Shown piece by piece: positions 1 to 10,866 of a DNA stretch of 16,275 bases. The notes under the pieces were generated by a model. That model searched no databases. It was not told the origin of the DNA and saw only the letters and a program-made list of their open reading frames with translations. The stretch comes from Hymenopellis radicata (Eukaryota > Basidiomycota > Agaricomycetes > Agaricales > Physalacriaceae), in the NCBI GenBank assembly GCA_015501595.1, contig JADNRX010001008.1:1-16275 (forward strand), read 5' to 3'. Both the position numbers and the translations under genes were made by a program. The stretch's first letter is position 1; every line of letters starts with the position of its first letter.

Positions 1-150
1 AACTTTCCCCATCGCGAACGTACTAGAACGCGTCGGCGTCTTTGGAAGTCGGAGGCTTTGCTTAATAAGCATTTCCTTTTTCAACTTCTACCGTCAACAA
101 GTCGATTCGACGAGACTGTCGGTATTCCAACATACCTCTAGCCACTCGAC
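1..150 (+). other. Retrotransposon 5' leader before ORF1
   Basis: This stretch precedes the ORF1 ATG and has no open frame of its own. It does not match the 3' LTR at 10915-11155, so it is internal leader sequence and not LTR. No TGG-starting primer binding site is seen, as expected if that site lies directly after the 5' LTR, left of the window. An ACGCGT motif is at 28-33. Confidence 0.6.
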
Positions 151-2349
151 ATGTCCTTCGCCGCGCCGAAAACGGTGGGTCGTACCACCAACAACTCCGT
201 GGCCGCTGCCTTGGAGACCCCCGCCCCGACCGCGATCAAGACCAGACGAAAGTCTACGAACAAGACTTCTCCAACTGCCAGCCCCAGGATTGTACGAAGC
301 CCTAGTGGTCCCGCGACGACTTCGCCGGCTCCGTCGTCTCCCTCTACGCCCACCAACAAGCCTAGGATTTCTGGTCAGGCCTCCACGTCCACTTCCCAGT
401 CGAGCCCTAGGAACGCGCCGAACGTGTCGGAAGGCGCTTCCGCCACCACGACCACAAGAGGCTCGAGGAGAAGCCGCTACGTTTCTCAACCATCCACGAC
501 TCCCCAGATCTCATCTCCTCTCGCGACGAGACAATCACCCCGCGACAATTCCCCCAAAGAATTGGGTTCCAATTCTAAATCGGGATCGGGTTCATCTTCC
601 ACCCCCACGCAGACTTCCGCGTCCTCCCCAGCCTCTCCTGATCATTCTCCAGAATTAGAGCCTCCAGTATCTGCGCCGCTCTCTTCCGAATCGACCATTT
701 CTTCGACCCCGCCCATGGAATTCCATCTTGGGACTACGGAGGAGGAAGCCGAAGCCGACGACGAAGCCGGGGACGAGCCAGACGAAGAACCGGGCTGGGA
801 GCGTCCCCCGGGGGGCTATTTCCCAACAGGACCACAGTCAGTAAGCTCGGAGTCACCCACGAGCCGCATCTTTGAGAGCGTGACGACAGGAATGCGTGTT
901 GCCCGCCAGTCGAAAGACGGCAGTGGCGACCGCTTCTTGTTGGAAGGCCCGGGACGCGACTTCAGCCCTCGAGACGAGCCTCTAACCGCGTCAGTTGCCC
1001 GCTACCATGCGTCGTGGGACACGCATCACCCGGAGGAGGATCCGCTCGCTGTGTTCGGCGCTGTCGATGGCCTGCTCCCGGATCATTCGAAGGAGGATAG
1101 CATGTGGGTGCGAGAGCTCATCATCAGACTCTCGTACCCCCACACCGGTAACCACTGGAGGAATCTTCCCGAAGCCATCGAGGAGGTCCTGGGAATGGTC
1201 GTGACAAGGAAAGAGCTGAGGCGTATATCTCTGCCAGAAGCCCCGGACGCGATACCCATGTGGGGATTAGACCCCGCCTATCTGGAACAGTTCGCCCATG
1301 TAGCCTTAGCTGTAACGCAATGCTTACACTCGTTCCATTCATATCTATGGGCTGAGACTTCTGTGTTTCAACTCGATCCAGGTTGGAAGCTTATTCGCTC
1401 CCTGGAAGTTAGTGAAAACGCACCCCGATTGTTAATTACACACGGTGTCTGGCATGAACGCCTCCGGAACGCCCAACATCGGCTTCAGCGCTATCTGCTC
1501 GCCTTGCGAGGTATGTGGAATGAGTCTCAACGTGTTCGATTCCCCGACATCGTGTCCACCATATCCGATATCAGATCCCACCAAGGGTCAGGAGGAGGTT
1601 CTACCGAAGTAGGGAAATATCTACAACGCTCTGAGTACTACGAAATCGCCCGACATATCGATGAGGATGAAGCCCGCCTCCTAGTGAATCGTCTTAATCA
1701 TAAGAATCTGACTAGGCTTGACAGCTACTATCAGAGTTCCAACCCCTCCACCTACGGCCTTCCGACTAAGAAGGACGACCGCTACGAGAAGTACGAACTG
1801 GTGATTGACGCGACCAGTCGCGTTCACGAACTCATGGAATCGATCCCAGTACGTGAAGCCAAAGGAAAGGCATCAGTGAATTGGCCAGCGGGTTGGAAGC
1901 CTCTAAGTCTAGGATTCCTTCTATATTCCCCACCCCAGCTCCTTCTTCCGGTAAAACCCGTCAGCCTTCGCGCGACCCGCACCCCGTATCCGCGCTGCCC
2001 GGAGTGGGCAAGTTTCAGGACCTGCCCGGCGCGTCCAAACGAGGCTATGTTCCCGTATCTTGGTCAACGCATCAAGCCGCTTCGTCAGCGGCCCAGACTT
2101 ACAACCAAGAAGAAGATCAGCTACCAGCAGGGATGCGCGCTGGGCCCGGATTCATTGGGACGAGTGAACGGAAGTCTGGAGCTAAGTGGGAAGATTGGGA
2201 TCATCGAGACAAGGCGGACAGGCGTCGAGACCGGCGCCATGGACGAGGAGCAGGGGATGACCCGGATGATTTCAAGACGGGAAGTCGAGGCAGGAAGGGA
2301 CGCGGAGGGGACAAGGGTGGTGGAGGTGGGGATAGTAACGGCGGTGGCA

Positions 2350-2381
<32 letters not shown>

Positions 2382-2466
2382 GGTGGTGGTGGTGGTGGTG
2401 GTGGTGGTGGTGGCAGATGCTCCTACAGCGACGACGACGAGGGTGAGGAGATCGAATGGCAACTGA
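151..2466 (+). CDS. Retrotransposon ORF1, Gag-like N-terminal module (coding probably only to about 1850-1900)
   Basis: The ATG at 151 has a purine at -3 and is the first ATG in this frame. Residues 1-190 are Ser/Thr/Pro-rich and look disordered. Residues about 195-225 are strongly acidic. Residues about 270-565 look folded and helical, with many Trp, Leu and Arg, but I recognise no domain. After about base 1880 this frame loses its protein-like character: the GGY microsatellite reads here as Val/Ala runs, whereas in the pol frame it reads as Gly. The coding sense therefore most likely passes into the pol frame near 1850-1908, a -1 (or +2) frame change. A possible intron has a GTACGT donor at 1849 and an AAG acceptor at 1905-1907 (59 nt), which joins the two frames exactly; a CAG acceptor at 1962-1964 (116 nt) also keeps frame. 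No textbook -1 slippery heptamer was found. Function is inferred from position only. Confidence 0.65.
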
Positions 2467-5400
2467 ATCACAAGCTACCGCCTTCAGTTATTCCACAATG
2501 GGACGGAGGGGACACGACTGCTGTGGACTACATCGTTGCGATGCAACAACTCGCTTGGATGAGCCCTAAGATGCGACAAGGAATCGCCAATATGGCGCCA
2601 CACTACTGGACGGCTAGAGCGAAGAACTGGTGGTCGGGTCTGCCCTTCGCAGATCAACACTGGCTCCGAGGCGACTGGTTCCGGATGATTGTGGCCATCC
2701 GGAAGTTCTTCTTGACTAAGACTTGGGTCGCCGGCCGAATGCAGGAATGGGAGGAGATGCGGTTCCGCCAACCAGGTCATCGCACGGAAAACCCAGTGGA
2801 TTTTATCCACCGGAGGACGAAGCATCATAGCTTCCTGTTTTTCGAGGACGATGGACCAGCGGTCGTAGATCGTATTCTAAGAACTCAGCCTCCAGAATGG
2901 GAGACTCTTCTCAGTTCTAATTCGGCAACCTCAATGCTGGATCTTACGAATCTAGCCTCCATGCACGCGAAGGCTCTTATCGCGCACTGGAGTCGAACCG
3001 AACCCGAACGTGACTCGACTCCCCGATCAGCGCGAGAAGTGGGCGCTGCAGTTGAAGATTCATCTATCCCAGTGTCTGTCTCAGTTGGGGATATGCCCTT
3101 GTTAGAGACGATGGTCCAGGCCTTCGTCGCAGCCATTGATCGTACCCAAAAGACGGGTACCCCTCGGATTCGTACCGCTACGGTCCCAGATGCTGATTGG
3201 CCTAAAGGAGGGAAATACAAAGGTCAAGTGTTTCCTTCCGCCGACGACGTAAAGGCTGCTCGTCCTCTAGAGGAGGGACGGAACTGCTTTGTGTGTTGGA
3301 GCAAGTTCCACTATGCTCACCAGTGTCCTCACTTCGACCGTTGGCATCGCTTATATTCGGCTAACGAGATAGTCACGGACGTTACAGAATCGGACATTCT
3401 CAGCGATAAGTTGCATTACGAGGCTATGTGTATTGAGACAAATTCCAAGTGTGTTTGCGCTTTGTGTCTGAACAGTGAGCTGGGTGCGAAAACGCACAAG
3501 GAACGGGTCCACGATCATGAAGAACGAGTGCAAGCTCAGTGTCTGGCAGATGCTAAGAAAAAACACGTACCTTTCCCTTCCAGCCCGACGGAGCCGAATC
3601 GCAACACCAGACGACGTGAAGCCTTTGAGAGCGCTGGTCATCAGGCCGGTAAGCAACGAGAATCTTCGACTTCTCCGAATCGAAGAGCTCGACGAAAGCT
3701 GGACCGCGATTCCCCGAAGAAAAAGGAAGGTGCAGAAGCCCCTCCTGAGATCGAGGCCATTCCGAAGGCGCGAGTTCAACCCCCGGGACGAGGGGCATCA
3801 GGCATAGCAGCCTTGCACATCAAAGGATGGATCAATTCGATGGACACAGCTCCCGTAAAAGGCAAGTTGGATTCGGGTGCCGACATTACCCTGATGTCCG
3901 AAGACTACTTCAACTCTAGACGCGATTTACCGGCTTTAAAGGAAGGCATGAGGATCAAACTGTATCAGCTCACGAGTGGCGCTAAGATCATTGGGTATAC
4001 GACGTTCACATACCTGGTAACGACTACGGACAGCAAAACAATCAGCTTCGAAGTAGAGGCGTACGTGGTACGAGGAATGATGACGCCGCTATTGCTAAGC
4101 GAAGACTTCCAAACGTCTTACGAGTTGGGAGTCGAGCGTCGGGCTTCTGGGCACGCCTTTGTTGTCCTACGGAAACAAGGATACAGAATCGAAGCGTCAT
4201 CCTCGTTAAGTGTGGACCTAGGATTCACGATACACCGGTCCTACGCGAATACATCCTCGTTTATACGACGGAAGCTCGCCAGGCGCTCTAAGGCCAAACG
4301 CAAGCCTAATGCCTTAGTAATTCCTCCTCCCGTGTATGCGGCCCACGACTTGGTCATTAAGCCTGGGTTCGTTCAATATCTGGAGGTCATTGCCGACTGG
4401 GGGGAAAGGACAAGCTGGGTAGTCGATAAGGTCCTTATTGCGAACGAGCACGAGGATGTTGCAGCTATAGCAACGAGTTGGATTCATACGGAGAATCCCT
4501 ACCTTCCAATGGCGAATCCCGGAACCCGCCCTATCATTATTCGAGCTGGAGATCTAGTAGGACAGCTGCTTAACCCTGAATTAGATCTAGATGCCCCAGA
4601 AATCGAGAGCACCACGTACCAAGCATACTCAGCCAAAGCGGAAGGTATGCGAGCATGGGTCGAAAGCATGAGTGGGGAAGAGAGGGAGAGAGAGGAGGAG
4701 GAAGTGGCGTCGAAGACGGAGGAGATGGTGACGGAGACTGATGAGACGAGCGAATTCAATTCCGACGCAGAAGAGATATCCCCGAAGATCTTGCGGAAAT
4801 CGAGAGGATCTGTATCCATGGAGGAATTACCAGACGATAACGACAACACTGCGTGTCGATCCGCGAACACGACGACTAGAGGAAGGACAGTTGCAGAGTC
4901 ACCACCCACCGCTTGTTTGAACCCGGTGGGGGAGCACTCGCAAGGTCTTTCAAATTCGACTGCTAAATTAGCGTCAGCCGCTTGCCTGAATCCGGCTATG
5001 ACGCTCAAGCAGAGTCAGTCAAACCTGACTACAGAGAGTAGTACTGCAGAAGTGGCGCCCGCCGCAAGCTTGAACCCGGCTGTGGCGCCCTCACAGAACT
5101 CATCTGGTCAGCCTTCGCGTCCGCGACGTTCCTCCATGGAAGAGATACCCGATGCCGATGACAGTCGCGCGTACTACCTGAATCGGGAGCGAATTCGAGA
5201 AGAAGAAGAAAATAAGAAAAAAGAACAAGAAAAAGTGAGGATGGAACCGAGTCCTTTTGTCCCGGCAGCTGTAGAGGAGGAAGATGACGAAGCCTGGGGG
5301 CCCAAGTTGGCGGCCTTGCCGGAAGAGCATTCTGAAGAAGAAGTTGCGAAGCTAGTAAACCTGGGACCGGACATACCCGAAGCTATCAGACCAAGGCTAT

Positions 5401-8400
5401 TAGCCTTGCTCAAGAAGCGAGAAGGAGCCTTTGGAGCCAACGGTCGACTGGGTCATCTCAAAATGGAAGTTCCTATACCTTTGAAGGAGGGAACCACTCC
5501 TATCTCCAAGCCCATGTACGCGGCTTCGCCTCTGAAAAGAGAGGTGATCGAGAAGCAGATGAAAGACTGGTTTGAAAAGGGTGTTATCGAGAAGTCCGTG
5601 AGCCCTTGGGGTTTTCCGTGCGTGGTCGTATTTCGAAACGGCAAACCGAGACTGGTGGTCGATTATCGGGAACTCAACGCCAGAACGATACCTGATGAAT
5701 TCCCAATCCCCAGACAGTCGGAGATCCTTCAAGCTTTGTCTGGCGCGCAAGTCCTATCTTCGTTCGATGCTTTAGCTGGCTTTACGCAGCTGGAAATGGC
5801 AGATGAAGCAAAAGAGAGAACGGCGTTTCGTAGCCATATGGGCTTGTATCAGTTCCGAAGGATGCCCTTTGGTCTACGCAACGGGCCTTCAATCTTCCAG
5901 CGAGTAATGCAGGGTGTTCTTGCGCCGTATCTGTGGATTTTCACCTTGGTATATATAGACGATATCGTCGTATATTCCAAGTCTTGGGAGGAGCATCTGC
6001 TGCACCTAGACCAGGTCTTATCCGCCGTGGAAAAATCAGGAATTACTCTTGCGCCGACCAAATGCTTTATCGGATACTCGTCCATTCTATTACTGGGTCA
6101 TAAGGTCTCGCGATTGGGTTTCTCGACGCACAAAGAAAAGGTGGCCGCCATCCTAGATTTGGAACGTCCCAAGACCGTATCTGAGCTACAGAAGTTCTTG
6201 GGAATGGTCGTATATTTCTCCGCATATATTCCCTTCTATTCCTTCATCGCGGCGCCCTTGTTCAAGCTACTGCAGAAGGGCGCGAAGTTTCAGTGGGACG
6301 CGGAGCAGGAGATCGCCTTCAACCAAGCTAAGGAGGCGTTATCCATGGCTCCCGTCTTAGGCCACCCAATTGCTGGGATTCCCTACAGGCTCTACACGGA
6401 CGCCTCAGACGTCGCCCTAGGAGCAAGCCTACAACAAGTTCAGAAAATCCAGGTCAGAGACCTTAGCGAAACGCCCACTTACGATAGGTTGAAACGTTCA
6501 TTCGACCATGACTTGCCTATTCCCCGGCTGGTAGCGCGAGTAGCCGCGGAAATCGACGAAACTGGGGAAGATCTGCAATGGGCTGAAGATTTCGATGATA
6601 CTTGGGTCTACGTGGAGCGAGTAATTGCTTACTGGAGTCGCACGTTTAAACCGGCCGAACGAAACTACAGCGCTACAGAGCGGGAGGCGTTAGCAGCTAA
6701 AGAAGCGCTCGTGAAGTTCCAACCTTTCATTGAAGGAGAACAAGTTATCTTGATTACGGACCATGCGGCTCTCCAGTGGGCTCGAGTATACGAGAATACG
6801 AACAAAAGACTAGCCGCCTGGGGGGCAGTATACGCGGCATTTCCAGGGCTAAAAATTATACATCGCCCTGGGAAAGTGCACTCGAACGTTGATCCGTTAT
6901 CCCGACTGCCTCGAATCCCTGAACATCATTCACCCACCGTAGACGCTTCCGATCCCATACGTCCAGATGAAGAGACAACCACCAAAGCTCAGGAGTTAGA
7001 GGATCGAAAATCTGCTGCTCGGAAGGCAGCCTTCGAGGTCTGGTGGTGGGAGGAGGTACTAGACCCTATCACGGTACAGGCTGAAGCCGTCAAGACGCGT
7101 TCACAGGCCAAAGGTACTGCTCCCCAAACGAAGTCACAAGCGAAGTCTCCAAAAGCGAAGCAACAGACGCCCAAAACCGATACAAGGAGCTCAAGCCGTA
7201 TGAGTCCGGCTCTACGCGATCCAGACACAACTGCGGCTGCTCCCTTGGACGATGGCCTCCCCTCTCACCCCGAGCTAGAAGAATGGGGCATACCGGAAGC
7301 AACTGAACGCGCCGTTCAAGAGGAATTGCAGGAAGATCGCCACTCCAAACTCCTTATCTCCGCGGATGAAGACCTTGTCAAAGAGTTCATTAAGGGTTAT
7401 GAGCACGACCGATCTTTCAAAGAGGCTTACGCAAGGGCTGCTCCTTCAGCGGATTCACCGCTGACGCCTTCGCATTATCGACGGGCCGAGAGTGGTTTGC
7501 TATACTTTGCAGACGCGGATTGGAAACTCCGGCTTTGCGTTCCGTCGAGCATGGTGAACTGGGTCTTGAACTGGATGCATAACTCTGCCAGCGAAGGAGC
7601 TCATGGAGGCGCTCGTAGTCTGCTAGCTCGACTGAGGGATGTGTTCTACTGGCCTTCTATGGCCCGAGATTCGAAAGTGTTTGCGGAAACCTGTGACTTC
7701 TGTCAGAAAACCAAAGTCGATCGTTCGGGAAGCGAAGGTGGCTTGAGACCGGCTCCTATTCCAGAAAAACCGTTTAATACGGTCTCCTTGGATCTCATTA
7801 CGGGCTTACCTGCTTCTGGTCCTGAGAAATTCACAGCCGTTTTGGTCATCGTGGACAAGCTGACGAAATTTGCGCTTATGATCCCTACGCACGACGAGCT
7901 CAGCTCTGAAGGTTTCGCGAAGCTGTTCAAGGACCACGTCGTCGATATATTTGGGCTGCCCGCAAAAATCATCTCGGACAGGGACAAGAGATGGACGAGT
8001 GCTTTTTGGAAGTCCGTCTGCGCGTTTTATGGCACGAAGCTCGCCGTATCTACAGCGCATCATCCACAAACGGACGGACAAACTGAAATTCTCAACGCTC
8101 ACCTAGAGACTATGCTGCGATCCTACGTCAAGGGTAATCGCAAAGACTGGGCGCGATGGATTGGCGAACTGAAGTTCGCTTATAATTCGTCGCGGCACTC
8201 GTCGACAAGTGCACGTCCGGACGAATTAATGTTCGGCTACCAGCCAGCCATATCGACAGTGCCATACTCCTGGGATTCTACGGGTAACGCCGATATAGAA
8301 GTCAGCAGTCGTATGGGGGAGGAGTATATCCGGAACAGGGAAATGCAGAGACAGTCAGCCAGAGACGCGCTGGCAGCCGCACAAGAACGCCAGACAGTAG

Positions 8401-8885
8401 CATATAACAAAGGCCGAAGACCAGTAATCCCCATTGAAGAAGGGGATCTCGTTCTAGTCAAGGCTCATTCCCTGCAGCTAGTCGAAACTCAAGGCACGGG
8501 AAAGAAACTCGTGCAGCTCGGGCTTGGCCCCTTCGAGGTGATGGAACGTATTAATCCTCAAGTTTATCGCCTGCGCCTACCTGCGGACTACCCCATGCAC
8601 TCCGTAATCAACCTCGCGCATCTGAAACGTTACAAGCCTTCGCCAGCTTACCTGGGAGAAAGGGACGTTATGCCTCCGACAAGGGAAGGAATCAAAGCTT
8701 TCGAAGAATATGAAGTCGAAGCAATCCTTGGTCATCGCCTGACGTCGAAGAAAACAGGAAGTCGGAAACAGTATCTTATCCGATGGAAAGGGTATGGACC
8801 AGAGGACGATACCTGGGAGCCGGAATTGAACTTACGTAACGCGCCCAAGATCAGAAGGGCCTATGAAAGATCGCGGAACTTGTAG
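1881..8885 (+). CDS. pol: Gag-Pol polyprotein frame: capsid, CCHC, protease, RT, RNase H, integrase, chromodomain
   Basis: The frame opens just after a TGA at 1878-1880 and its first codon is TTG, so translation must enter from ORF1; numbering here starts at 1881. A Gly run lies at residues 158-178 and a Ty3-type capsid region at about 185-380. A CCHC knuckle has C469, C472, H477 and C482, followed by a C2H2-like cluster (C526, C529, H539, H544). The aspartic protease motif DSGA is at 664-667. RT lies at about 1195-1400 with catalytic YIDD at 1358-1361. RNase H has D1507, E1602 and D1627, with about 50 extra residues between the first two. The integrase HHCC finger is H1900, H1908, C1938, C1941, and its DD35E core is D1971, D2033, E2069. 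A GPF module follows. A chromodomain at about 2274-2330 keeps the aromatic cage (YEVEAIL, RWKGY); in other chromoviruses this domain directs integration to histone-marked chromatin. All catalytic residues are present, so the pol enzymes may be functional. Confidence 0.96.
2352..2414 (+). repeat. (GGY)21 trinucleotide microsatellite encoding poly-glycine
   Basis: Twenty-one consecutive GGC/GGT codons in the pol frame: GGC-rich in the first half, pure GGT in the second. A shorter Gly-rich, Ser/Asn-interrupted stretch precedes it from about 2319. It forms a flexible linker before the capsid domain. Pure GGT runs are prone to slippage, but changes by whole units keep the frame. Confidence 0.95.
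4810..5165 (+). repeat. Degenerate internal repeats in the protease-RT linker
   Basis: In the pol frame the motif A-(C/S)-L-N-P occurs three times, near 4910, 4979 and 5063, each followed by a Ser/Thr/Gln-rich segment. Spacings are 69 and 84 nt. The block is framed by two copies of a second motif, SMEELPDDND (about 4815) and SMEEIPDADD (about 5133). The pattern suggests short in-frame duplications in a fast-evolving, probably unstructured linker. No function is apparent. Confidence 0.7.
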
Positions 8886-8908
8886 AGTTCCTCTTCCCAT
8901 CCTCCATC

Positions 8909-9988
8909 ATGTCGTCGCCCCCTTCTCTCCGATCTCATCGTCTGGCCTTCAGCCAAGCGTCGTTCAAGAACGTTTCCTTAATCGGAAGCTACGAAGGGTA
9001 TGCGAACCATATTCCAGTGTTGGGTAAAGGTTACGAAGGGCCTATGCCAGGAGGGTCTTATCATGGTCGGATCGTCGACTTTGGGTGGGATGAGACGAAC
9101 CAGCAAGAGAGGTGGTACGAGATCTGGTCTGCCAATTCGAGGCTTTGTCCTATCGCCCCAGGAAAGAGAGACCCGACCTTTGATGTCCTTCACTCGTCGA
9201 TTGATTCTCTCCGAGTGGACGGTCATATGGGCATCTTCGATCCTTTGGAAAACCCGCAGAACTTCTCTTCCCGAGTTCCGTGGTGGCCGCTTTTGGAATC
9301 AGGCCCTCAGAATGGCGAGTCCCGTTGCGTCTGGACTCCGTTCTTCGACTCTCTCCACGTTCTGGGAGAGGGAACTGATGTTTTGGTATGCATCGACGAG
9401 CGCCTCATCGAAGCTCTCCTGGACGAGAACGCCGCCTTGTTCCTCAGGATGTCCCATCTTTCGACGCTAGGAGGAGCTGAATCTCCCTTGTGGATGAACC
9501 GCCCGACCTACCCGGACGCGCTCGAGATCCAGAGGCTGGAGGAATTCAGCCCTTATCTCGTCGTGCTCTATCACTTCACGCAGGTTCAGAGAGGCATGCG
9601 TCTCAAGAAAGCGTGGATTCGCTATGCGTCGGCAGAAGCCATTTCGCGACGTGGAGATCCTCGTGTTACCGCTCCAGCTACGTTCCCCCCAGCCGACGAT
9701 TCCTTGATGGGCGTCTTCGTGGAAGGCATGACTGAACTAGACGTCCTTTGGTATGGCACCGTCGCCCGAGTTCCTCTCTTCTTCGTCAGTCGCCTATCTG
9801 ACGCGGAAGTATCGCAATTGCCATCGATACGCTTATACGCGCCATGGGATCTCACGATTGCAATGCATCGCCGAGCGTCGGGGGTACCCTACGAGGAGAC
9901 CTTTCAGTCGTATGGGGTCACGTTCGGAAGGAGTCAGCTCCTACCGGGCAATCCTTGGAACCGTCTTTCATCCAGTACTACGGACTAG
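8909..9988 (+). CDS. Retrotransposon accessory ORF3, 5' part (unknown protein)
   Basis: The ATG at 8909 (A at -3) lies 23 nt after the pol stop codon. The 359-residue product begins MSSPPSLRSHR and has a globular-looking composition rich in Trp, Tyr, Arg and Leu. It shows no signal peptide, no transmembrane segment and no motif I recognise, so it is not an obvious envelope protein. The last roughly 10 codons (about 9958-9985, Arg-Leu-Ser-Ser-Ser-Thr-Thr-Asp) look like a run-out, because from about 9955 the more protein-like reading moves to the frame of the next ORF, a -1 shift. The two ORFs are probably one gene interrupted near 9955-9965. Lying between pol and the LTR on the sense strand, it is carried by the element and not by the host. 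Expression would need reinitiation, splicing or a separate transcript. Confidence 0.6.
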   Translation: MSSPPSLRSHRLAFSQASFKNVSLIGSYEGYANHIPVLGKGYEGPMPGGSYHGRIVDFGWDETNQQERWYEIWSANSRLCPIAPGKRDPTFDVLHSSIDSLRVDGHMGIFDPLENPQNFSSRVPWWPLLESGPQNGESRCVWTPFFDSLHVLGEGTDVLVCIDERLIEALLDENAALFLRMSHLSTLGGAESPLWMNRPTYPDALEIQRLEEFSPYLVVLYHFTQVQRGMRLKKAWIRYASAEAISRRGDPRVTAPATFPPADDSLMGVFVEGMTELDVLWYGTVARVPLFFVSRLSDAEVSQLPSIRLYAPWDLTIAMHRRASGVPYEETFQSYGVTFGRSQLLPGNPWNRLSSSTTD

Positions 9989-10866
9989 ACAAGAACTCGA
10001 GTCGTCGTAGGGGATATTCCTCGTCTCTCGGAATCATTTTAGATGAGGATGGAGTCCTGGACTACGCTCGAAAGCGTGGGGAATCCGCCTGGGACGACTA
10101 CTTCATGCAGCGATACGAACGCTACCTCCCTTCCCAGCTGCAAGTCCGAGATATGGGGCCTAACCATCTTACTTGCATCATTCCGCCCTTCGTCCCTCGA
10201 GGCGCCGAAAGTTACGAGTACTACTATATGTTTCACGACTTGTCCCGCCCTAGCGAGGGATTCCCATACTGCTTTGTCAAAGGACGCGCCTTAGATGACC
10301 GGTGGATTGCCAAACCGCGTATGAAGACCTACTACGACTACGAGAACGATAGAGCCCTCGTCCCTACCTTCTCAGGGGATTTCATACTTCCCGGTGGTTA
10401 CATCGCCGACGCCAAGGTTCACGGATTCCCGGCTCCTCCTTGGAGGATATACGAGTACGACGCTGGGGGGCTCCACTTGCTACCCTACTCGTACTGGCTG
10501 TATGCTTTCCCTGCCTCCGAAGCCGTTCAGAACCCTCCGTATGATTCACCCCGCCCTGGATCCACTCCCATGAGAAGCAAACGTCCTGAGAGGATATCCA
10601 CTATGTGGGTCGACGACCTCGACGAGGTGGAGCAGATGCAGGTTCCAGAAGAACCTCGTGCCTCTACGTCGGCGCCGTCCGACCCTCAAGGCGAGCCTTC
10701 CTCCTCTTCTGGTTTACCCCGCCTTTCCGACGCTCAGGCCCGACGCAAGTGCCGCTCCCGTGTCTTGAACGAAGCGCGAGCCCTGCAGAAGGATTGGGGG
10801 TTCTTAACAATCGGATGGATAAATTCTTTGGTCTGGTTCTTGAAGACACGGCTGGTGCAGAATTGA
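9844..10866 (+). CDS. Retrotransposon accessory ORF3, 3' part (unknown protein)
   Basis: The frame is open from at least 9844, but the convincing protein sequence starts about 9955 (PSFIQYYGLD), continuing the upstream ORF after a -1 frame change. It is rich in Tyr, Asp, Pro and Arg in the middle (about 10080-10560). It ends with a Ser/Pro-rich linker (about 10640-10720) and a basic, probably helical tail. A short hydrophobic tail at the very end (FLTIGWINSLVWFL) is probably an artefact, because the coding signal appears to leave this frame at the G5 run at 10796-10800 and continue in the frame ending at 10919. I recognise no family. Whether the ATG at 9844 is ever used is unknown. Confidence 0.5.
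   Translation: MGSHDCNASPSVGGTLRGDLSVVWGHVRKESAPTGQSLEPSFIQYYGLDKNSSRRRGYSSSLGIILDEDGVLDYARKRGESAWDDYFMQRYERYLPSQLQVRDMGPNHLTCIIPPFVPRGAESYEYYYMFHDLSRPSEGFPYCFVKGRALDDRWIAKPRMKTYYDYENDRALVPTFSGDFILPGGYIADAKVHGFPAPPWRIYEYDAGGLHLLPYSYWLYAFPASEAVQNPPYDSPRPGSTPMRSKRPERISTMWVDDLDEVEQMQVPEEPRASTSAPSDPQGEPSSSSGLPRLSDAQARRKCRSRVLNEARALQKDWGFLTIGWINSLVWFLKTRLVQN

Noticed and set aside
1..150. Tail of the 5' LTR at the left edge
   Set aside because: Compared with 10915-11155 no matching stretch was found, and the terminal TTACA is absent here.
1881..2466. Classical -1 slippery heptamer in the ORF1/pol overlap
   Set aside because: No in-frame X XXY YYZ site was found by eye; A AAA CCC near 1953 does not fit the pattern.
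2121..2471. Minus-strand ORF with poly-Thr and poly-Ala
   Set aside because: Shadow of the GGY microsatellite read on the other strand.
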